DNA of 22,287 nt from Pseudomonadota bacterium (GCA_021816505.1 JAKAXS010000005.1:1-22287), one strand, 5' to 3'. Shown: positions 6,739-16,653, counted from the first letter of the stretch. Made by a program: numbers and translations. Notes: generated by a model from the sequence alone, not told the origin.

Positions 6739-7908
6739 ATGACGGCACACACCAAGCCGGGCACGCGCCCGGCAAATCCGCGCTTTTCATCCGGCCCCTG
6801 CACCAAGCGGCCCGGATGGTCCCCCGAAAAAGCTCTCGGCAACGCGTTCCTCGGCCGCTCGCACCGCGCCAAGGACGGCAAAGCGCGCCTGAAGCTCGCC
6901 ATCGACAAGACGAAAGCCATTCTCGGCCTGCCCGAGGGCTATCACGTCGGCATCGTGCCCGGTTCCGACACCGGCGCATTCGAAATGGCGATGTGGTCGC
7001 TGCTTGGCGCCCGCGGCGTCGATGCCCTCGCCTGGGAGAGCTTCGGCAAGGTCTGGCTGACCGACGTCGTCAAGGAACTGAAGCTCACGGACCTGCGGGT
7101 GATGGAAGGCGCGTTCGGCGTGCTGCCGGATCTCGCCAAGATCGACTTCGATCGCGACGTGCTGTTCACTTGGAACGGCACCACCTCCGGCGTGCGCGTT
7201 CCAGGCAGCGACTGGATTCCGGCCGACCGCGGTGGCCTCACCCTCGTGGACGCGACCTCCGCCGTCTTCGCCCAGCCCATCGACTTCACCAAGGTCGACG
7301 TGCTGACGTACTCGTTCCAGAAGGTGCTGGGCGGCGAGGCGGCGCACGGTGTGCTCATCCTGTCGCCGCGCGCCGTGGAGCGCTTGGAGAGCCATAAGCC
7401 TGCCTGGCCCATGCCGAAGCTGTTCCGCATGACCAAGGGCGGAAAGTTCGACAAGGCGATCTTCGAAGGCGAGACCATCAACACGCCGTCGATGATGTGC
7501 ATCGAGGATTACCTCGATGCGCTGGCCTGGGCCGAAAGCCTGGGCGGTCTCGACGCGCTCATCGCGCGGGCCGATGCCAACGCGAAGGTGTTGCACGATT
7601 GGATCGACCGCACGCCCTGGATCGCCAATCTGGCCGTCGACCGCGCCACGTGGTCGAACACCGGCGTGTGTGTGAAGATCGTCGAACCCGCGCTCGATGC
7701 CTCGCAGCAGGCCGACGCAGCAAAGTCGATCGTCAGCCTGCTCGAACGGGAAGGCGTCGCGCTCGACATCGGCTCCTATCGTGATGCGCCGCCGGGCCTG
7801 CGCATCTGGTGCGGTTCCACCGTCGAGACGTCCGATCTCGAAGCTCTCGTCCCGTGGCTCGACTGGGCTTACGCGGAGACCAAAGCTTCTCTCTCCAAAG
7901 CCGCCTGA
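6739..7908 (+). CDS. serC: Phosphoserine aminotransferase
   Basis: SerC transaminates 3-phosphohydroxypyruvate with glutamate to O-phosphoserine, a PLP enzyme of serine synthesis (and related to pyridoxal synthesis in some bacteria). At 389 residues with the N-terminal NPRFSSGPCTKRPGW it belongs to the type common in alphaproteobacteria rather than the E. coli type. The PLP lysine is Lys195 in TYSFQKVLGGE, and Asp171 in LVDATSA would contact the pyridine nitrogen. The start at ATG 6739 is supported by GGAAGGG (6724-6730) eight bases upstream. serA follows on the same strand after 191 bases that carry two mirror-image hairpins, so the genes work together but their mRNA segments may be separated by processing or partial termination. 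Confidence 0.97.
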   Translation: MTAHTKPGTRPANPRFSSGPCTKRPGWSPEKALGNAFLGRSHRAKDGKARLKLAIDKTKAILGLPEGYHVGIVPGSDTGAFEMAMWSLLGARGVDALAWESFGKVWLTDVVKELKLTDLRVMEGAFGVLPDLAKIDFDRDVLFTWNGTTSGVRVPGSDWIPADRGGLTLVDATSAVFAQPIDFTKVDVLTYSFQKVLGGEAAHGVLILSPRAVERLESHKPAWPMPKLFRMTKGGKFDKAIFEGETINTPSMMCIEDYLDALAWAESLGGLDALIARADANAKVLHDWIDRTPWIANLAVDRATWSNTGVCVKIVEPALDASQQADAAKSIVSLLEREGVALDIGSYRDAPPGLRIWCGSTVETSDLEALVPWLDWAYAETKASLSKAA

Positions 7909-7918
7909 ACGCGACGCT

Positions 7919-7962
7919 CCCTCTCCCCGTCCTTACGGGGAGAGGGTTGGGGTGAGGGGCAG
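7919..7962 (+). repeat. Palindromic repeat element, copy 3 (serC-serA gap)
   Basis: A perfect 12-bp hairpin CCCTCTCCCCGT (7919-7930) / ACGGGGAGAGGG (7935-7946) with a CCTT loop is followed by the tail ttggggtgaggggcag. It begins ten bases after the serC stop. It shares the CCTCTCCCC core and the gggtgaggggc tail with the copies near ftsH but lacks their second hairpin. Confidence 0.85.
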
Positions 7963-7984
7963 CCGCAATCCGCAGCGCGAGAAC

Positions 7985-8035
7985 CTGCCCCTCACCCTAG
8001 CCCTCTCCCCATCAAGTGCAGGGATGGGGAGAGGG
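7985..8035 (-). repeat. Palindromic repeat element, copy 4 (inverted relative to copy 3)
   Basis: The tail ctgcccctcaccctag (7985-8000) precedes a perfect 13-bp hairpin CCCTCTCCCCATC (8001-8013) / GATGGGGAGAGGG (8023-8035) with a nine-base loop. The element is the mirror image of 7919-7962. The two tails are complementary over 13 bases (7950-7962 with 7985-7997), so the whole gap can also fold as one long stem. It ends 64 bases before serA. Confidence 0.85.
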
Positions 8036-8099
8036 AATAGCGCGCTCCTCCCATTTCTGGCCGCGTTACTGACGCGCCTTCGCAAAAGGTTTTACACCC

Positions 8100-9677
8100 A
8101 TGCCGAAAGTCCTCATTTCCGACGATCTCTCTCCCGCCGCGATCGCGATCTTCAAGGAGCGCGGTATCGAAACCGACGTGAAGGTCGGGCTCTCCAAGGA
8201 CGAGCTGGAAAAGATCATCCCGCAGTACAACGGCCTCGCCATTCGCTCGGCGACGAAAGTCACCGAGAAGGTGCTGGCCGCCGCCAAGAACCTGAAGGTC
8301 GTCGGCCGCGCCGGCATCGGCGTCGACAATGTCGATACGAAAGCCGCCACGGCGCGCGGCGTCATCGTCATGAACACGCCGTTCGGCAACTCCATCACCA
8401 CGGCCGAGCACGCCATCTCGCTGATGCTCGCGCTCGCCCGTCAGATCCCTGCCGCCGACAAGTCCACGCAGTCCGGCAAGTGGGAGAAGACGAAGTTCAT
8501 GGGCGTCGAGCTTTACTGCAAGACGCTCGGCATCATCGGTTGCGGCAACATCGGCGCCATCGTCGCCGACAGGGCGCTGGGCCTGCGCATGCATGTCGTC
8601 GCCTTCGATCCGTTCCTCACGCCCGAGCGCGCCGTTCAACTCGGCATCGAAAAGGTCGACTTGGACGAGCTGTTGCGCCGGGCAGATTTCATCACGCTGC
8701 ACACGCCGCTCACCGATAAGACCCGCTACATCCTGAACGCGGACTCACTCGCCAAGACCAAGCGCGGCGTGCGTATCGTCAACTGCGCGCGTGGCGGCCT
8801 GGTCGACGAGAAGGCCCTCGTCGCCGCATTGCAATCCGGCCAAGTCGCCGGCGCCGCGTTCGACGTGTTCGAGACCGAACCCGCGAAGGAAAGCATCCTG
8901 TTCGGCCTTGAGAACGTCATCTGCACGCCGCACCTGGGCGCATCCACGAACGAGGCGCAGGAAAACGTCGCGCTGCAAGTCGCCGAGCAGATGTCCGACT
9001 ACCTTCTGAAGGGCGCGATCACCAACGCCATAAACTTCCCGTCGATCTCGGCGGAGGAAGCGCCGCGCCTGACGCCCTACGTGAAGCTGGCCGAGCAGCT
9101 CGGGCTTTTCGCAGGCCAGCTGACCGAGAGCACGATCAAGGGCATCCGCGTCGCCTACACCGGTGACGTCGCGGAGCTGAACGTGAAGCCGCTGACCGCC
9201 GCTGCCGTTTCCGGCGTGTTGAGCCCCTCCATGTCGGGCGTCAACATGGTCTCCGCCGTGGCCAACGCCAAGGACCGCGGCATCATGATTGAGGAGACGA
9301 CACGCGGACAGGAAGGCGCGTTCGGCTCGACGGTGCGCCTCACCGTCGTCACCGACGAATACGAGCGCTCGGTCGCCGGCGCCATCTTCTCCGGCAACCG
9401 GCCGCGCATCATACAGGTGCGCGACATCGACATGGATTTCGAGCTGACGCCGCACATGCTGTTCATCCGCAACTCCGATAAGCCCGGCTTCATCGGTAGC
9501 CTCGGCACGCTGTTGGGATCGGCTGGCGTCAACATCGCCACCTTCAACCTCGGGCGCGACAAGCCCGGCGGCGACGCGATCTGCATCGTGGCCGTCGACG
9601 CGCCCGTGTCCGACGCCGTTCTGGCAGCAGTGAAGGCCCTGCCTCAGGTGGTGCGCGCGCGGAGGCTGGCGTTCTAG
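8100..9677 (+). CDS. serA: D-3-phosphoglycerate dehydrogenase
   Basis: SerA oxidises 3-phosphoglycerate to 3-phosphohydroxypyruvate with NAD, the entry step of serine synthesis. The 525-residue length is that of the long form, which has catalytic, intervening (ASB) and ACT domains. The Rossmann motif is GCGNIG (147-152) with the adenine-ribose Asp170. The catalytic triad of the D-2-hydroxyacid dehydrogenase family is Arg231 (NCARGG), Glu260 and His278 (TPHLG). The ASB domain lies at about 315-445. The C-terminal ACT domain begins near HMLFIRNSDKPGFIG (about 454-525) and is the usual site of serine feedback inhibition. ATG 8100 is preceded by AAAAGG (8084-8089). It lies downstream of serC, so the first two dedicated serine steps are encoded side by side. 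Confidence 0.98.
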   Translation: MPKVLISDDLSPAAIAIFKERGIETDVKVGLSKDELEKIIPQYNGLAIRSATKVTEKVLAAAKNLKVVGRAGIGVDNVDTKAATARGVIVMNTPFGNSITTAEHAISLMLALARQIPAADKSTQSGKWEKTKFMGVELYCKTLGIIGCGNIGAIVADRALGLRMHVVAFDPFLTPERAVQLGIEKVDLDELLRRADFITLHTPLTDKTRYILNADSLAKTKRGVRIVNCARGGLVDEKALVAALQSGQVAGAAFDVFETEPAKESILFGLENVICTPHLGASTNEAQENVALQVAEQMSDYLLKGAITNAINFPSISAEEAPRLTPYVKLAEQLGLFAGQLTESTIKGIRVAYTGDVAELNVKPLTAAAVSGVLSPSMSGVNMVSAVANAKDRGIMIEETTRGQEGAFGSTVRLTVVTDEYERSVAGAIFSGNRPRIIQVRDIDMDFELTPHMLFIRNSDKPGFIGSLGTLLGSAGVNIATFNLGRDKPGGDAICIVAVDAPVSDAVLAAVKALPQVVRARRLAF

Positions 9678-9744
9678 CCGTACCCGACAAAAATGCGCCT
9701 CATCCGGCCTTAAGGTGATCTCGAAAGCGATCGGAGAACCGCAT

Positions 9745-10146
9745 ATGACGCTCACCGCCACGTGCCATTGCGGCGCCACCCGCATCGAGCTGCCGCGCCT
9801 GCCGGAGCGCCGGCTGGAATGCAATTGCAGCTTCTGCACCAAAGCCGGCGCCGTCTGGGGTTATTTCGCGTCCGACGAAATGACGTTCGTCCGCAACGAG
9901 CATGACCGGGTCTATTCGCAGCGGGGCATCAATCAGCATCACTTCTGTGGCAACTGCGGTTTGCAGACCTGGGGCGACGCGCCCGACTGGGCCGAGATCT
10001 ACAACAATGACGGCACGCCGAAGGACGGCCACTCCGCTGGCGACATGCCGACCCGCCGCACCCATTCGGTGAATCTCAAGCTCCTCGACGACTACGATCT
10101 CTCCGGCCTGACCGCCGACAAGGTCGATGGCCGGAACAGCTGGTAG
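9745..10146 (+). CDS. GFA-family (CENP-V/GFA fold) zinc-binding protein
   Basis: A 133-residue protein of the GFA/CENP-V domain family, named after a glutathione-dependent formaldehyde-activating enzyme; most members have no proven reaction. The zinc ligands are visible as Cys7-His-Cys9, Cys26-x-Cys28-x2-Cys31 and Cys68-x2-Cys71, the normal arrangement. ATG 9745 is chosen because GGAG (9733-9736) lies eight bases upstream; a GTG at 9715 in the same frame has no good site. It stands alone, 67 bases after serA and 171 bases before the next gene. A role in formaldehyde or S-glutathione adduct handling would fit a methylotroph-like organism, but nothing in the neighbourhood supports it. Confidence 0.88.
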   Translation: MTLTATCHCGATRIELPRLPERRLECNCSFCTKAGAVWGYFASDEMTFVRNEHDRVYSQRGINQHHFCGNCGLQTWGDAPDWAEIYNNDGTPKDGHSAGDMPTRRTHSVNLKLLDDYDLSGLTADKVDGRNSW

Positions 10147-10317
10147 CGGCTCGCCGCCGTCGCCGTGTGCGGGAGTTTGCTGGTTGCTCCTCAGGCCATC
10201 CGGCGGGCCGCTGAACCGCATTCGCCGGTATCGGCCGGAAGCTTCAGGAAACGGGCCATAATTCGGACGAGAACGGACCGCACACGGGCCCGACGCCGAA
10301 CCTCGCGAGGCCCTTCC

Positions 10318-12048
10318 ATGCGTACCGCTCTTGCCACCGTCACGTCGCTCCTGCTGTTGTCCGCCAGCGCCCACGCGGCGGACGTCACGGCGCAATCGAA
10401 AGTCGATGCTGTCACCGTCTTCCCGGCGGGCGCCGAAGTCGTTCGTGTCGGCAAGGTGAAGCTGGAGCAGGGCGAGCACGTCGTCATCTTCAACGACGTG
10501 CCAGCGCAAGCGGCGCCAAACTCCATCCGCGTCGAGGGTCGTGGCACGGGCAAGCTGGAAATCGGCTCAGTCGACAGCCGGCGCCTCGTGGTACCGCGCA
10601 CGGACGAGGAAACCGTCGCCAGCGAACGGCGCCGCATCGAAGACGAACTCGACGCCATGCGCGACTCCCGTGCCGTCCTGGACGGACAGGTGCTGGCGTC
10701 CGAAACGCAAAAGACGCTGATCGCAAATCTGGCGCAGCTGCCGGTGCGGCCGCAGCCGGCGCCGGGCGTGGCCGGGGCGCCGTCGGAAGACTGGGCCCGT
10801 GTCCTGTCGATCATCGGCACCAGCACGGCCGAAGCCGTGCGCGCCGGCCAGGATGCGCAGATCCGCATGCGCGACCTCGATCACAAGATCGAAGACCTGG
10901 AAGGCAAGCTGGCCAGCCTCGCTCCGGCGCGTGAAGAGCGCACGGAGGTGAAGATCTACGTCTCGGCAGCCACGCCGCTCGATGCGGATATCTCGGTCTA
11001 CTACCAGGTGCCGAACGCCTCGTGGGCGGCGCTCTACGATGCGCGCCTGGCAACCGGTACCAAGGAAGCCCCGCCGAAGCTGGAACTGACACGCCGCGCC
11101 TCGATCACGCAACGCACCGGCGAGAGCTGGGACGACGTGACGGTGGCCCTGTCGACCACGCGCCCGACCGCGGGCGCATCGGCGCCTGAACTGTTCCCCA
11201 TGACGGTCGATTACGTTCCCGAGCCGAAGCCGCGTCCCGTGGGACAGCTGCAGAATGCGCCGATGGATGGGCTTGCCCGCTCCGACGCGCGCAAGAGAAT
11301 GGGCGGCGGCGCTGCCGGTGAAGATGCAATAGCGAACGAAACCATGGAGATGGCTGCAACCGCCCCTGCACCCGCCCCAATCGTCGAGGCTGCGTTGGAG
11401 CGCAATGCCGTAGCCGTTGCGGCGCCGTTCCAGGCCATCTTCACCGTGCCGGGTCGCTTGTCGATACCGGCCACCGGCGAAGCCAAGCGCGTGCAGCTGT
11501 CGGTCGACAATCTCGAACCGCAGCTGGCCATCCGCACCGTGCCGAAGGAGGACGCCAAGGCGTACCTCTACGCCAAGCTGGCGCTGCCGCCGAAGGCCAC
11601 GTCACTCCTGCCGGGCAGCGTCTCGCTGTTCCGCGACGGCACGTTCGTCGGCAACGGCCTGCTGCCTGTTCTGTCACCCGGCGAAGAACACGAACTCGGC
11701 TTCGGCATCGACGACAGCGTGCGCGTTCGCCACGCGATCGTCGACGACAAGCGCGGCCAGAGCGGTCTCATCTCGTCGTCGAAGACCGACACGCGCAACT
11801 ACCGTGTCACGATCAAGAACCTGCATCAACGCGAGATCAGCCTGACGCTCTACGATCAGATCCCGTCGTCGCAGAACCAGGACATCAAGGTCGAGCGCAC
11901 GGGCGTTGCGCCGACGAAAGAGAACATCGACGACAAGCGCGGCGTCTCGATCTGGGAAAGCAAGCTCGATGCCGACGAAGAGAAGGTGTTCGAGTACGGC
12001 TACCGCGTCACCTGGCCATCCGCCAAGGCGATCCAATACGGAAACTGA
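10318..12048 (+). CDS. MuiA-like secreted protein (DUF4140/DUF4139)
   Basis: A 576-residue exported protein of the family annotated as mucoidy inhibitor A, whose biochemical function is unknown. ATG 10318 is chosen because GAGG (10307-10310) lies seven bases upstream and the resulting N-terminus is a clean signal peptide (cleavage after ASAHA, about residue 20). Residues about 25-120 (VDAVTVFPAGAEVVRVGKV...) match the DUF4140 N-terminal domain. Residues about 98-205 look like an alpha-helical coiled coil. From about 210 to the end is the DUF4139 domain, with the family phrase ESWDDVTVALSTTRP (269-283) and the late WESKLDADEEKVFEYGYRVTWP. A Pro/Ala/Gly-rich insert (about 301-368) splits DUF4139. 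Likely periplasmic or surface-exposed. A strong hairpin follows the gene. Confidence 0.85.
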   Translation: MRTALATVTSLLLLSASAHAADVTAQSKVDAVTVFPAGAEVVRVGKVKLEQGEHVVIFNDVPAQAAPNSIRVEGRGTGKLEIGSVDSRRLVVPRTDEETVASERRRIEDELDAMRDSRAVLDGQVLASETQKTLIANLAQLPVRPQPAPGVAGAPSEDWARVLSIIGTSTAEAVRAGQDAQIRMRDLDHKIEDLEGKLASLAPAREERTEVKIYVSAATPLDADISVYYQVPNASWAALYDARLATGTKEAPPKLELTRRASITQRTGESWDDVTVALSTTRPTAGASAPELFPMTVDYVPEPKPRPVGQLQNAPMDGLARSDARKRMGGGAAGEDAIANETMEMAATAPAPAPIVEAALERNAVAVAAPFQAIFTVPGRLSIPATGEAKRVQLSVDNLEPQLAIRTVPKEDAKAYLYAKLALPPKATSLLPGSVSLFRDGTFVGNGLLPVLSPGEEHELGFGIDDSVRVRHAIVDDKRGQSGLISSSKTDTRNYRVTIKNLHQREISLTLYDQIPSSQNQDIKVERTGVAPTKENIDDKRGVSIWESKLDADEEKVFEYGYRVTWPSAKAIQYGN

Positions 12049-12062
12049 CGCGCATTGAAGGT

Positions 12063-12087
12063 AGGTGGCGGACGCCGTCCGCCACCT
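12063..12087. terminator. Perfect 11-bp hairpin between convergent genes
   Basis: AGGTGGCGGAC (12063-12073) pairs perfectly with GTCCGCCACCT (12077-12087) around a GCC loop. It sits 14 bases after the stop of the plus-strand MuiA-like gene and 11 bases beyond the stop of the minus-strand gene ending at 12099, so it can serve both. No T-run follows on either side, so efficient intrinsic termination is not certain. Confidence 0.65.
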
Positions 12088-12098
12088 GCGTGCCTCCG

Positions 12099-13502
12099 CT
12101 ATTCGTCGTGCGGCGCCGGAACCACGATCAAGCTCGAACGGTCATGCCCGATGACCAGTTCCAGCTCGTCGCCTGCCTTCACGTCGATGGGCTGTGGGAA
12201 GGAATGCAGCACCTGCAGCCACCCGCCGTCAGCGTAGGTGTCAGGGTGATTGTCGAACGTAACGCCCTCCGCAAGGTCGACGCGCATCCACTGCACGATG
12301 CCGACGGCCACGCCGTCCTCGAGCACCGGCACGGATTGCTTGCGCAGCGCCCCCTCGTGCCGCTTCGCGGTGAGGTCCAACGTCACGAGGTCGAAATCGC
12401 CGGACAACCGGCGCCATGAGGTCATCGTGCCGTGCACCGGCAGATGCTGGTTCGCCAATGCGTTGAACGGCGACAGGTCGAAGCCCGACACCTCGGACAC
12501 GAAGGCATGGCGGGCCAGCACATCGCTCGCCACCAGGCATCCGACGGCCGTGGCCGCACGCGGAATGACGGTTGCGTTGGGGCGCAGAAGCCGCGCGTGC
12601 GCGTCTTCGAACGTGTCGAGAACCTTCTCGCCCAGCAGATCGCACGACAGGATCTCGGAGATCAGAATGTCGGCCCGCTCGTCGAGATCCTCGCCGACGT
12701 TCAACTCATTCGAGGGCTTGTTGACCACGCGAACGTTCTGGCCGTAGCCGTTCTGCTCCACGATCCGCTCGGCAGTCTCCGCGATCACCGGCACGCTCTC
12801 GCACGTCACAACGCGCTTGGCGCCGCTGCGTGCCGCCATCATCGCCAACAGTCCGCTGCCTGTCCCGATTTCCAGCACGCGAGCGTGGTCGCCGTGCTGG
12901 GCAACGGCCGCCACGATGGCTTTCTCGAAAGCGTCGTTGCGCGGCGTGTCGTTCATCATCGGCACATGCCACGAGGGCACGATGAGCGAAGAGAGCCGGC
13001 GAACCTGATGCTGAACATGCAGGTTGTTCGGTTCAAGCTCCAGAACCCGCTGGAATTCGGTCAAGGCCTCGTTTCGCCGTCCCACATCCGCGAGGGCCAC
13101 GGCGAGATTCGTCATCACCAGCGCATTGTCCGGTGCAACGGCCTTGGCCCGCGCGAAGCAGTCCACCGCGAGCGCTAGCTTGTTTGCGCGATGGAGCAGC
13201 AGGCCCTTCTCTAGCAGACCGGAAAGGTGGCGCGGATCGAGTGCCAGCAGTCGATCCCAGTGACGCAGCGAATCCTGGATCTCGCCTCGGTTGGACAGCA
13301 GCTTCGCGAGCAAAGGCAGAACATCGATCGGGCGATAGTTCTGATTGAGGACGCGGCGATAGCCGTCCTCGGCGGCCGCGGCGTTGCCGGACCAATGGTC
13401 CGTCATGGCGTCGCTTAACACCTTGCGCACGTCCAGCAGGTGTTCGCCAATCGGCGCTTTGCCCGTTTGCGGACCTGCCGAACGTTTTTGAGCAATCATC
13501 AT
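12099..13502 (-). CDS. TPR-repeat protein fused to a PRMT-type protein arginine methyltransferase
   Basis: A two-part protein of 467 residues from ATG 13502 (a GTG at 13538 would add 12). The G-rich ggggggtgg upstream of ATG 13502 is the better ribosome binding site. Numbering below is from the GTG. Residues about 45-185 are tetratricopeptide repeats, the clearest being LLEKGLLLHRANKLALAVDCF and VMTNLAVALADVGRRNEAL. Residues about 188-470 are an S-adenosylmethionine methyltransferase with PRMT features. These are the substrate-cap motif WHVPMMND..RN (190-201), motif I VLEIGTGSGLL (221-231), acidic Glu247 after motif I, and a double-E loop SEILSCDLLGE with Glu295 and Glu304 nine residues apart as in PRMT1. 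At the THW-loop position it has GGWLQ (Trp440), followed by a beta-barrel-like C-terminus. The layout recalls human PRMT9 (TPR plus PRMT). No methylation substrate is evident nearby. Confidence 0.88.
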   Translation of the reverse strand: MMIAQKRSAGPQTGKAPIGEHLLDVRKVLSDAMTDHWSGNAAAAEDGYRRVLNQNYRPIDVLPLLAKLLSNRGEIQDSLRHWDRLLALDPRHLSGLLEKGLLLHRANKLALAVDCFARAKAVAPDNALVMTNLAVALADVGRRNEALTEFQRVLELEPNNLHVQHQVRRLSSLIVPSWHVPMMNDTPRNDAFEKAIVAAVAQHGDHARVLEIGTGSGLLAMMAARSGAKRVVTCESVPVIAETAERIVEQNGYGQNVRVVNKPSNELNVGEDLDERADILISEILSCDLLGEKVLDTFEDAHARLLRPNATVIPRAATAVGCLVASDVLARHAFVSEVSGFDLSPFNALANQHLPVHGTMTSWRRLSGDFDLVTLDLTAKRHEGALRKQSVPVLEDGVAVGIVQWMRVDLAEGVTFDNHPDTYADGGWLQVLHSFPQPIDVKAGDELELVIGHDRSSLIVVPAPHDE

Positions 13503-13628
13503 TCCGCCACCCCCCAAAGCAACCGAATTGATTCGCACGCTCTTCCATCGCGGCAGATCGATTGCGCCGTCACCTTACGGGGGCGAGGCTTTCCCCAGAC
13601 TGGATCGCTTACGGATGGGGGAACGGGC

Positions 13629-14540
13629 CTAGGCGCTCGCCGGCTGCGGCCGGCTGCCCAGCCAGACGCCGGCAAGGATCAACGCAAATCCCGCGGCGTG
13701 GAATAGCGATGGCTGCTCGCCGAGAAAGACCATCGCCAGCACCGCGGTGAACATCGGCACGAGGTGCATGAAAACGCCGGCACGCGACGCGCCGATGATC
13801 TCCACGCCGCGGTTGAAGAACAGATTGGCCAGCAGGCTAGGAAAAACGACGATGTAGGCGATGGCCGCCAGCGTGCCCGGCGTCAGGTCGAAGCGCGCCC
13901 CCAGCGAGACCTCCGCCAGCGCCAACGGCATGTTCAGCACCGCCGCCACGAAGTACGTCACCAGCGCGAAGCTCAGCCAGTGGATCTTCGGCCGTCGCTG
14001 CAGCAGCACGGTGTAGAACGCCCACAGCGCCACGGCGGCGAGCATGTAAAGATCGCCCTTGTTGTACTCCATCGCCAGCAGCGAACGCGGATCCCCTTTG
14101 CCGACGACCGTCAGGACGCCGAGCAGCGACACGCCGATGCCGGTCAGCTGCAGCATGCTGATCCGCTGCTGCAGCATGAACACGCCGAAGATGACGATCA
14201 GGATCGGGCCCGAGGAATTGAGGATGGCGGAGCTGGTCGCCGTCGTGTGCACCAGCGCGATGTACTGCAGCGTGTTGAACAGGCCGACACCCACAACGCC
14301 CAGCACGATCAGGAATGGAAGACGCGCCCGCACGGCTTCCCAGTCGTCTCGAACGTAGCGCCAGGCGAACGGCGCAAGCAGCGCCGTGGCGCCGATCCAG
14401 CGCAGGCATGCGAGCGTCACGGGCGGCATGTGCCCGCCGAGCCAGCGGCCGACGACGTGATTGCCCGCCCAGAAAAGCATCGTCAGAGACAGAAACAGCG
14501 CTGCGTTCGCGGTGGTTGGGCGGGAGAAGATGGATAACAT
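13629..14540 (-). CDS. EamA/DMT-family membrane transporter
   Basis: A 303-residue drug/metabolite transporter (EamA) protein with about ten hydrophobic helices in two homologous halves. The first half starts at ALFLSLTMLFWAGNHVVGRWL and has a typical late helix pair (LQLTGIGVSLLGVLTVVGKG); the second half starts at LYMLAAVALWAFYTVLLQR and ends with AAGFALILAGVWLGSR. The family exports or imports small metabolites such as amino acids, and the substrate cannot be told here. ATG 14540 has no clear ribosome binding site. It is divergent from purA. The TPR-PRMT gene follows 126 bases downstream on the same strand, so cotranscription is possible but not shown. Confidence 0.9.
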   Translation of the reverse strand: MLSIFSRPTTANAALFLSLTMLFWAGNHVVGRWLGGHMPPVTLACLRWIGATALLAPFAWRYVRDDWEAVRARLPFLIVLGVVGVGLFNTLQYIALVHTTATSSAILNSSGPILIVIFGVFMLQQRISMLQLTGIGVSLLGVLTVVGKGDPRSLLAMEYNKGDLYMLAAVALWAFYTVLLQRRPKIHWLSFALVTYFVAAVLNMPLALAEVSLGARFDLTPGTLAAIAYIVVFPSLLANLFFNRGVEIIGASRAGVFMHLVPMFTAVLAMVFLGEQPSLFHAAGFALILAGVWLGSRPQPASA

Positions 14541-14680
14541 GCGTGCCGGGGTGATTGCGGACGGTCGTTCACCTTACGCACGAGGGCCAGAAATGCGAGC
14601 AAAACCCGAACGAATCCGCACATTTCGGACCCGCGCTCACGCGCCACAGATCACAAACGCCACTGAGCCAGCCTTATGCC

Positions 14681-14707
14681 TTGCGCGGCCGGAAATTCGG
14701 CTATAAC
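14681..14707 (+). promoter_or_regulatory. Possible purA promoter
   Basis: TATAAC (14702-14707) is a good -10 match, with TTGCGC (14681-14686) as a -35 at a rather short 15-base spacing. It lies 79 bases before the purA start in the divergent gap between purA and the EamA gene. The short spacing makes the -35 assignment weak. Confidence 0.35.
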
Positions 14708-14785
14708 GCGTGCTCAGAAACAAGCACTGGCCCTGGCGCGCTGATGCAACGCTAGGGCCTTGTCGTGTGCAGAAGGTCGTAAGCA

Positions 14786-16078
<1,293 letters not shown>

Positions 16079-16111
16079 TCGCCTGCGAAGCGCGCGGGAA
16101 ACGCGAAGGCG

Positions 16112-16645
16112 CTACCGCGCGGTCACCTTGCCGCGATAAGAGTCCAGCACGCCCGGCTGCAGTTCGATCGCCAGCAGGCGTGCCGGGTTCACCGGGCCCG
16201 GCAGCGTGATCTGTCCCGTCGGCACGGCGACAAAGTCCATGCGGGCGTAGTAGGGCGCATCGCCCACCAGAAGCATCAGCTTCACGCCGTCCTTACGTGC
16301 TGCGTCGATCGCGTCGTTGATCATGCTGCGCCCGAAGCCCTGGTTCGCGAACTCCGGATCGACGGCGACGGGGCCAAGCAGCAGCGCGTCGCCCGTGCCG
16401 CCGATCGACACCTTCGTCATGTTCAACGATCCAAGCAACCGCGGACCCACGGCCACGCAGCGGCAGTATTGCGACAACAGCGGCGTGCCCTTGGGCGCAC
16501 CTTCGCGCACACGATACGCCGTCCGCGCATAACGCCCGGGACCGAACACGCGCTCATGCAGGCGCGAAACCTCCGGCATGTCGGCCGGCATCAAGGCACG
16601 CATCGCGGCCTGGGTTACGGTGCCCGTCACGGGATGAATCGTCAT
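16112..16645 (-). CDS. GNAT-family N-acetyltransferase
   Basis: A 177-residue GCN5-related acetyltransferase. The acetyl-CoA pyrophosphate loop is visible in LLGPVAVDPEFANQGFGRSM (Gln102-Gly-Phe-Gly105), and VGDAPYYARMDFV is the usual late helix-strand. The overall phrase (LLGSLNMTKVSIGG..ALLLGPVAVDP) is like the YhbS-type small-molecule or protein acetyltransferases. ATG 16645 is chosen; a TTG at 16660 is possible and would overlap the upstream gene. The Nudix gene's stop codon lies eight bases before the ATG on the same strand and no separate ribosome binding site is visible, so translation is probably coupled to it. Substrate unknown. Confidence 0.85.
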   Translation of the reverse strand: MTIHPVTGTVTQAAMRALMPADMPEVSRLHERVFGPGRYARTAYRVREGAPKGTPLLSQYCRCVAVGPRLLGSLNMTKVSIGGTGDALLLGPVAVDPEFANQGFGRSMINDAIDAARKDGVKLMLLVGDAPYYARMDFVAVPTGQITLPGPVNPARLLAIELQPGVLDSYRGKVTAR

Positions 16646-16653
16646 TGCGATAA

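Noticed and set aside
7909..8099. Possible CRISPR-like array in the serC-serA gap
   Set aside because: There are only two copies, in opposite orientation and with strong internal palindromes; they are REP-like elements, not direct repeats with spacers.
8745..9842. A 365-codon open frame antisense to serA and the GFA gene
   Set aside because: It crosses the boundary of two well-supported genes and shows only shadow-type composition.
13764..14537. A 257-codon open frame antisense to the EamA transporter
   Set aside because: It is extremely rich in Arg, Gln, His and Asp, which is what the complement of a hydrophobic transporter gene gives; the EamA frame explains the sequence.
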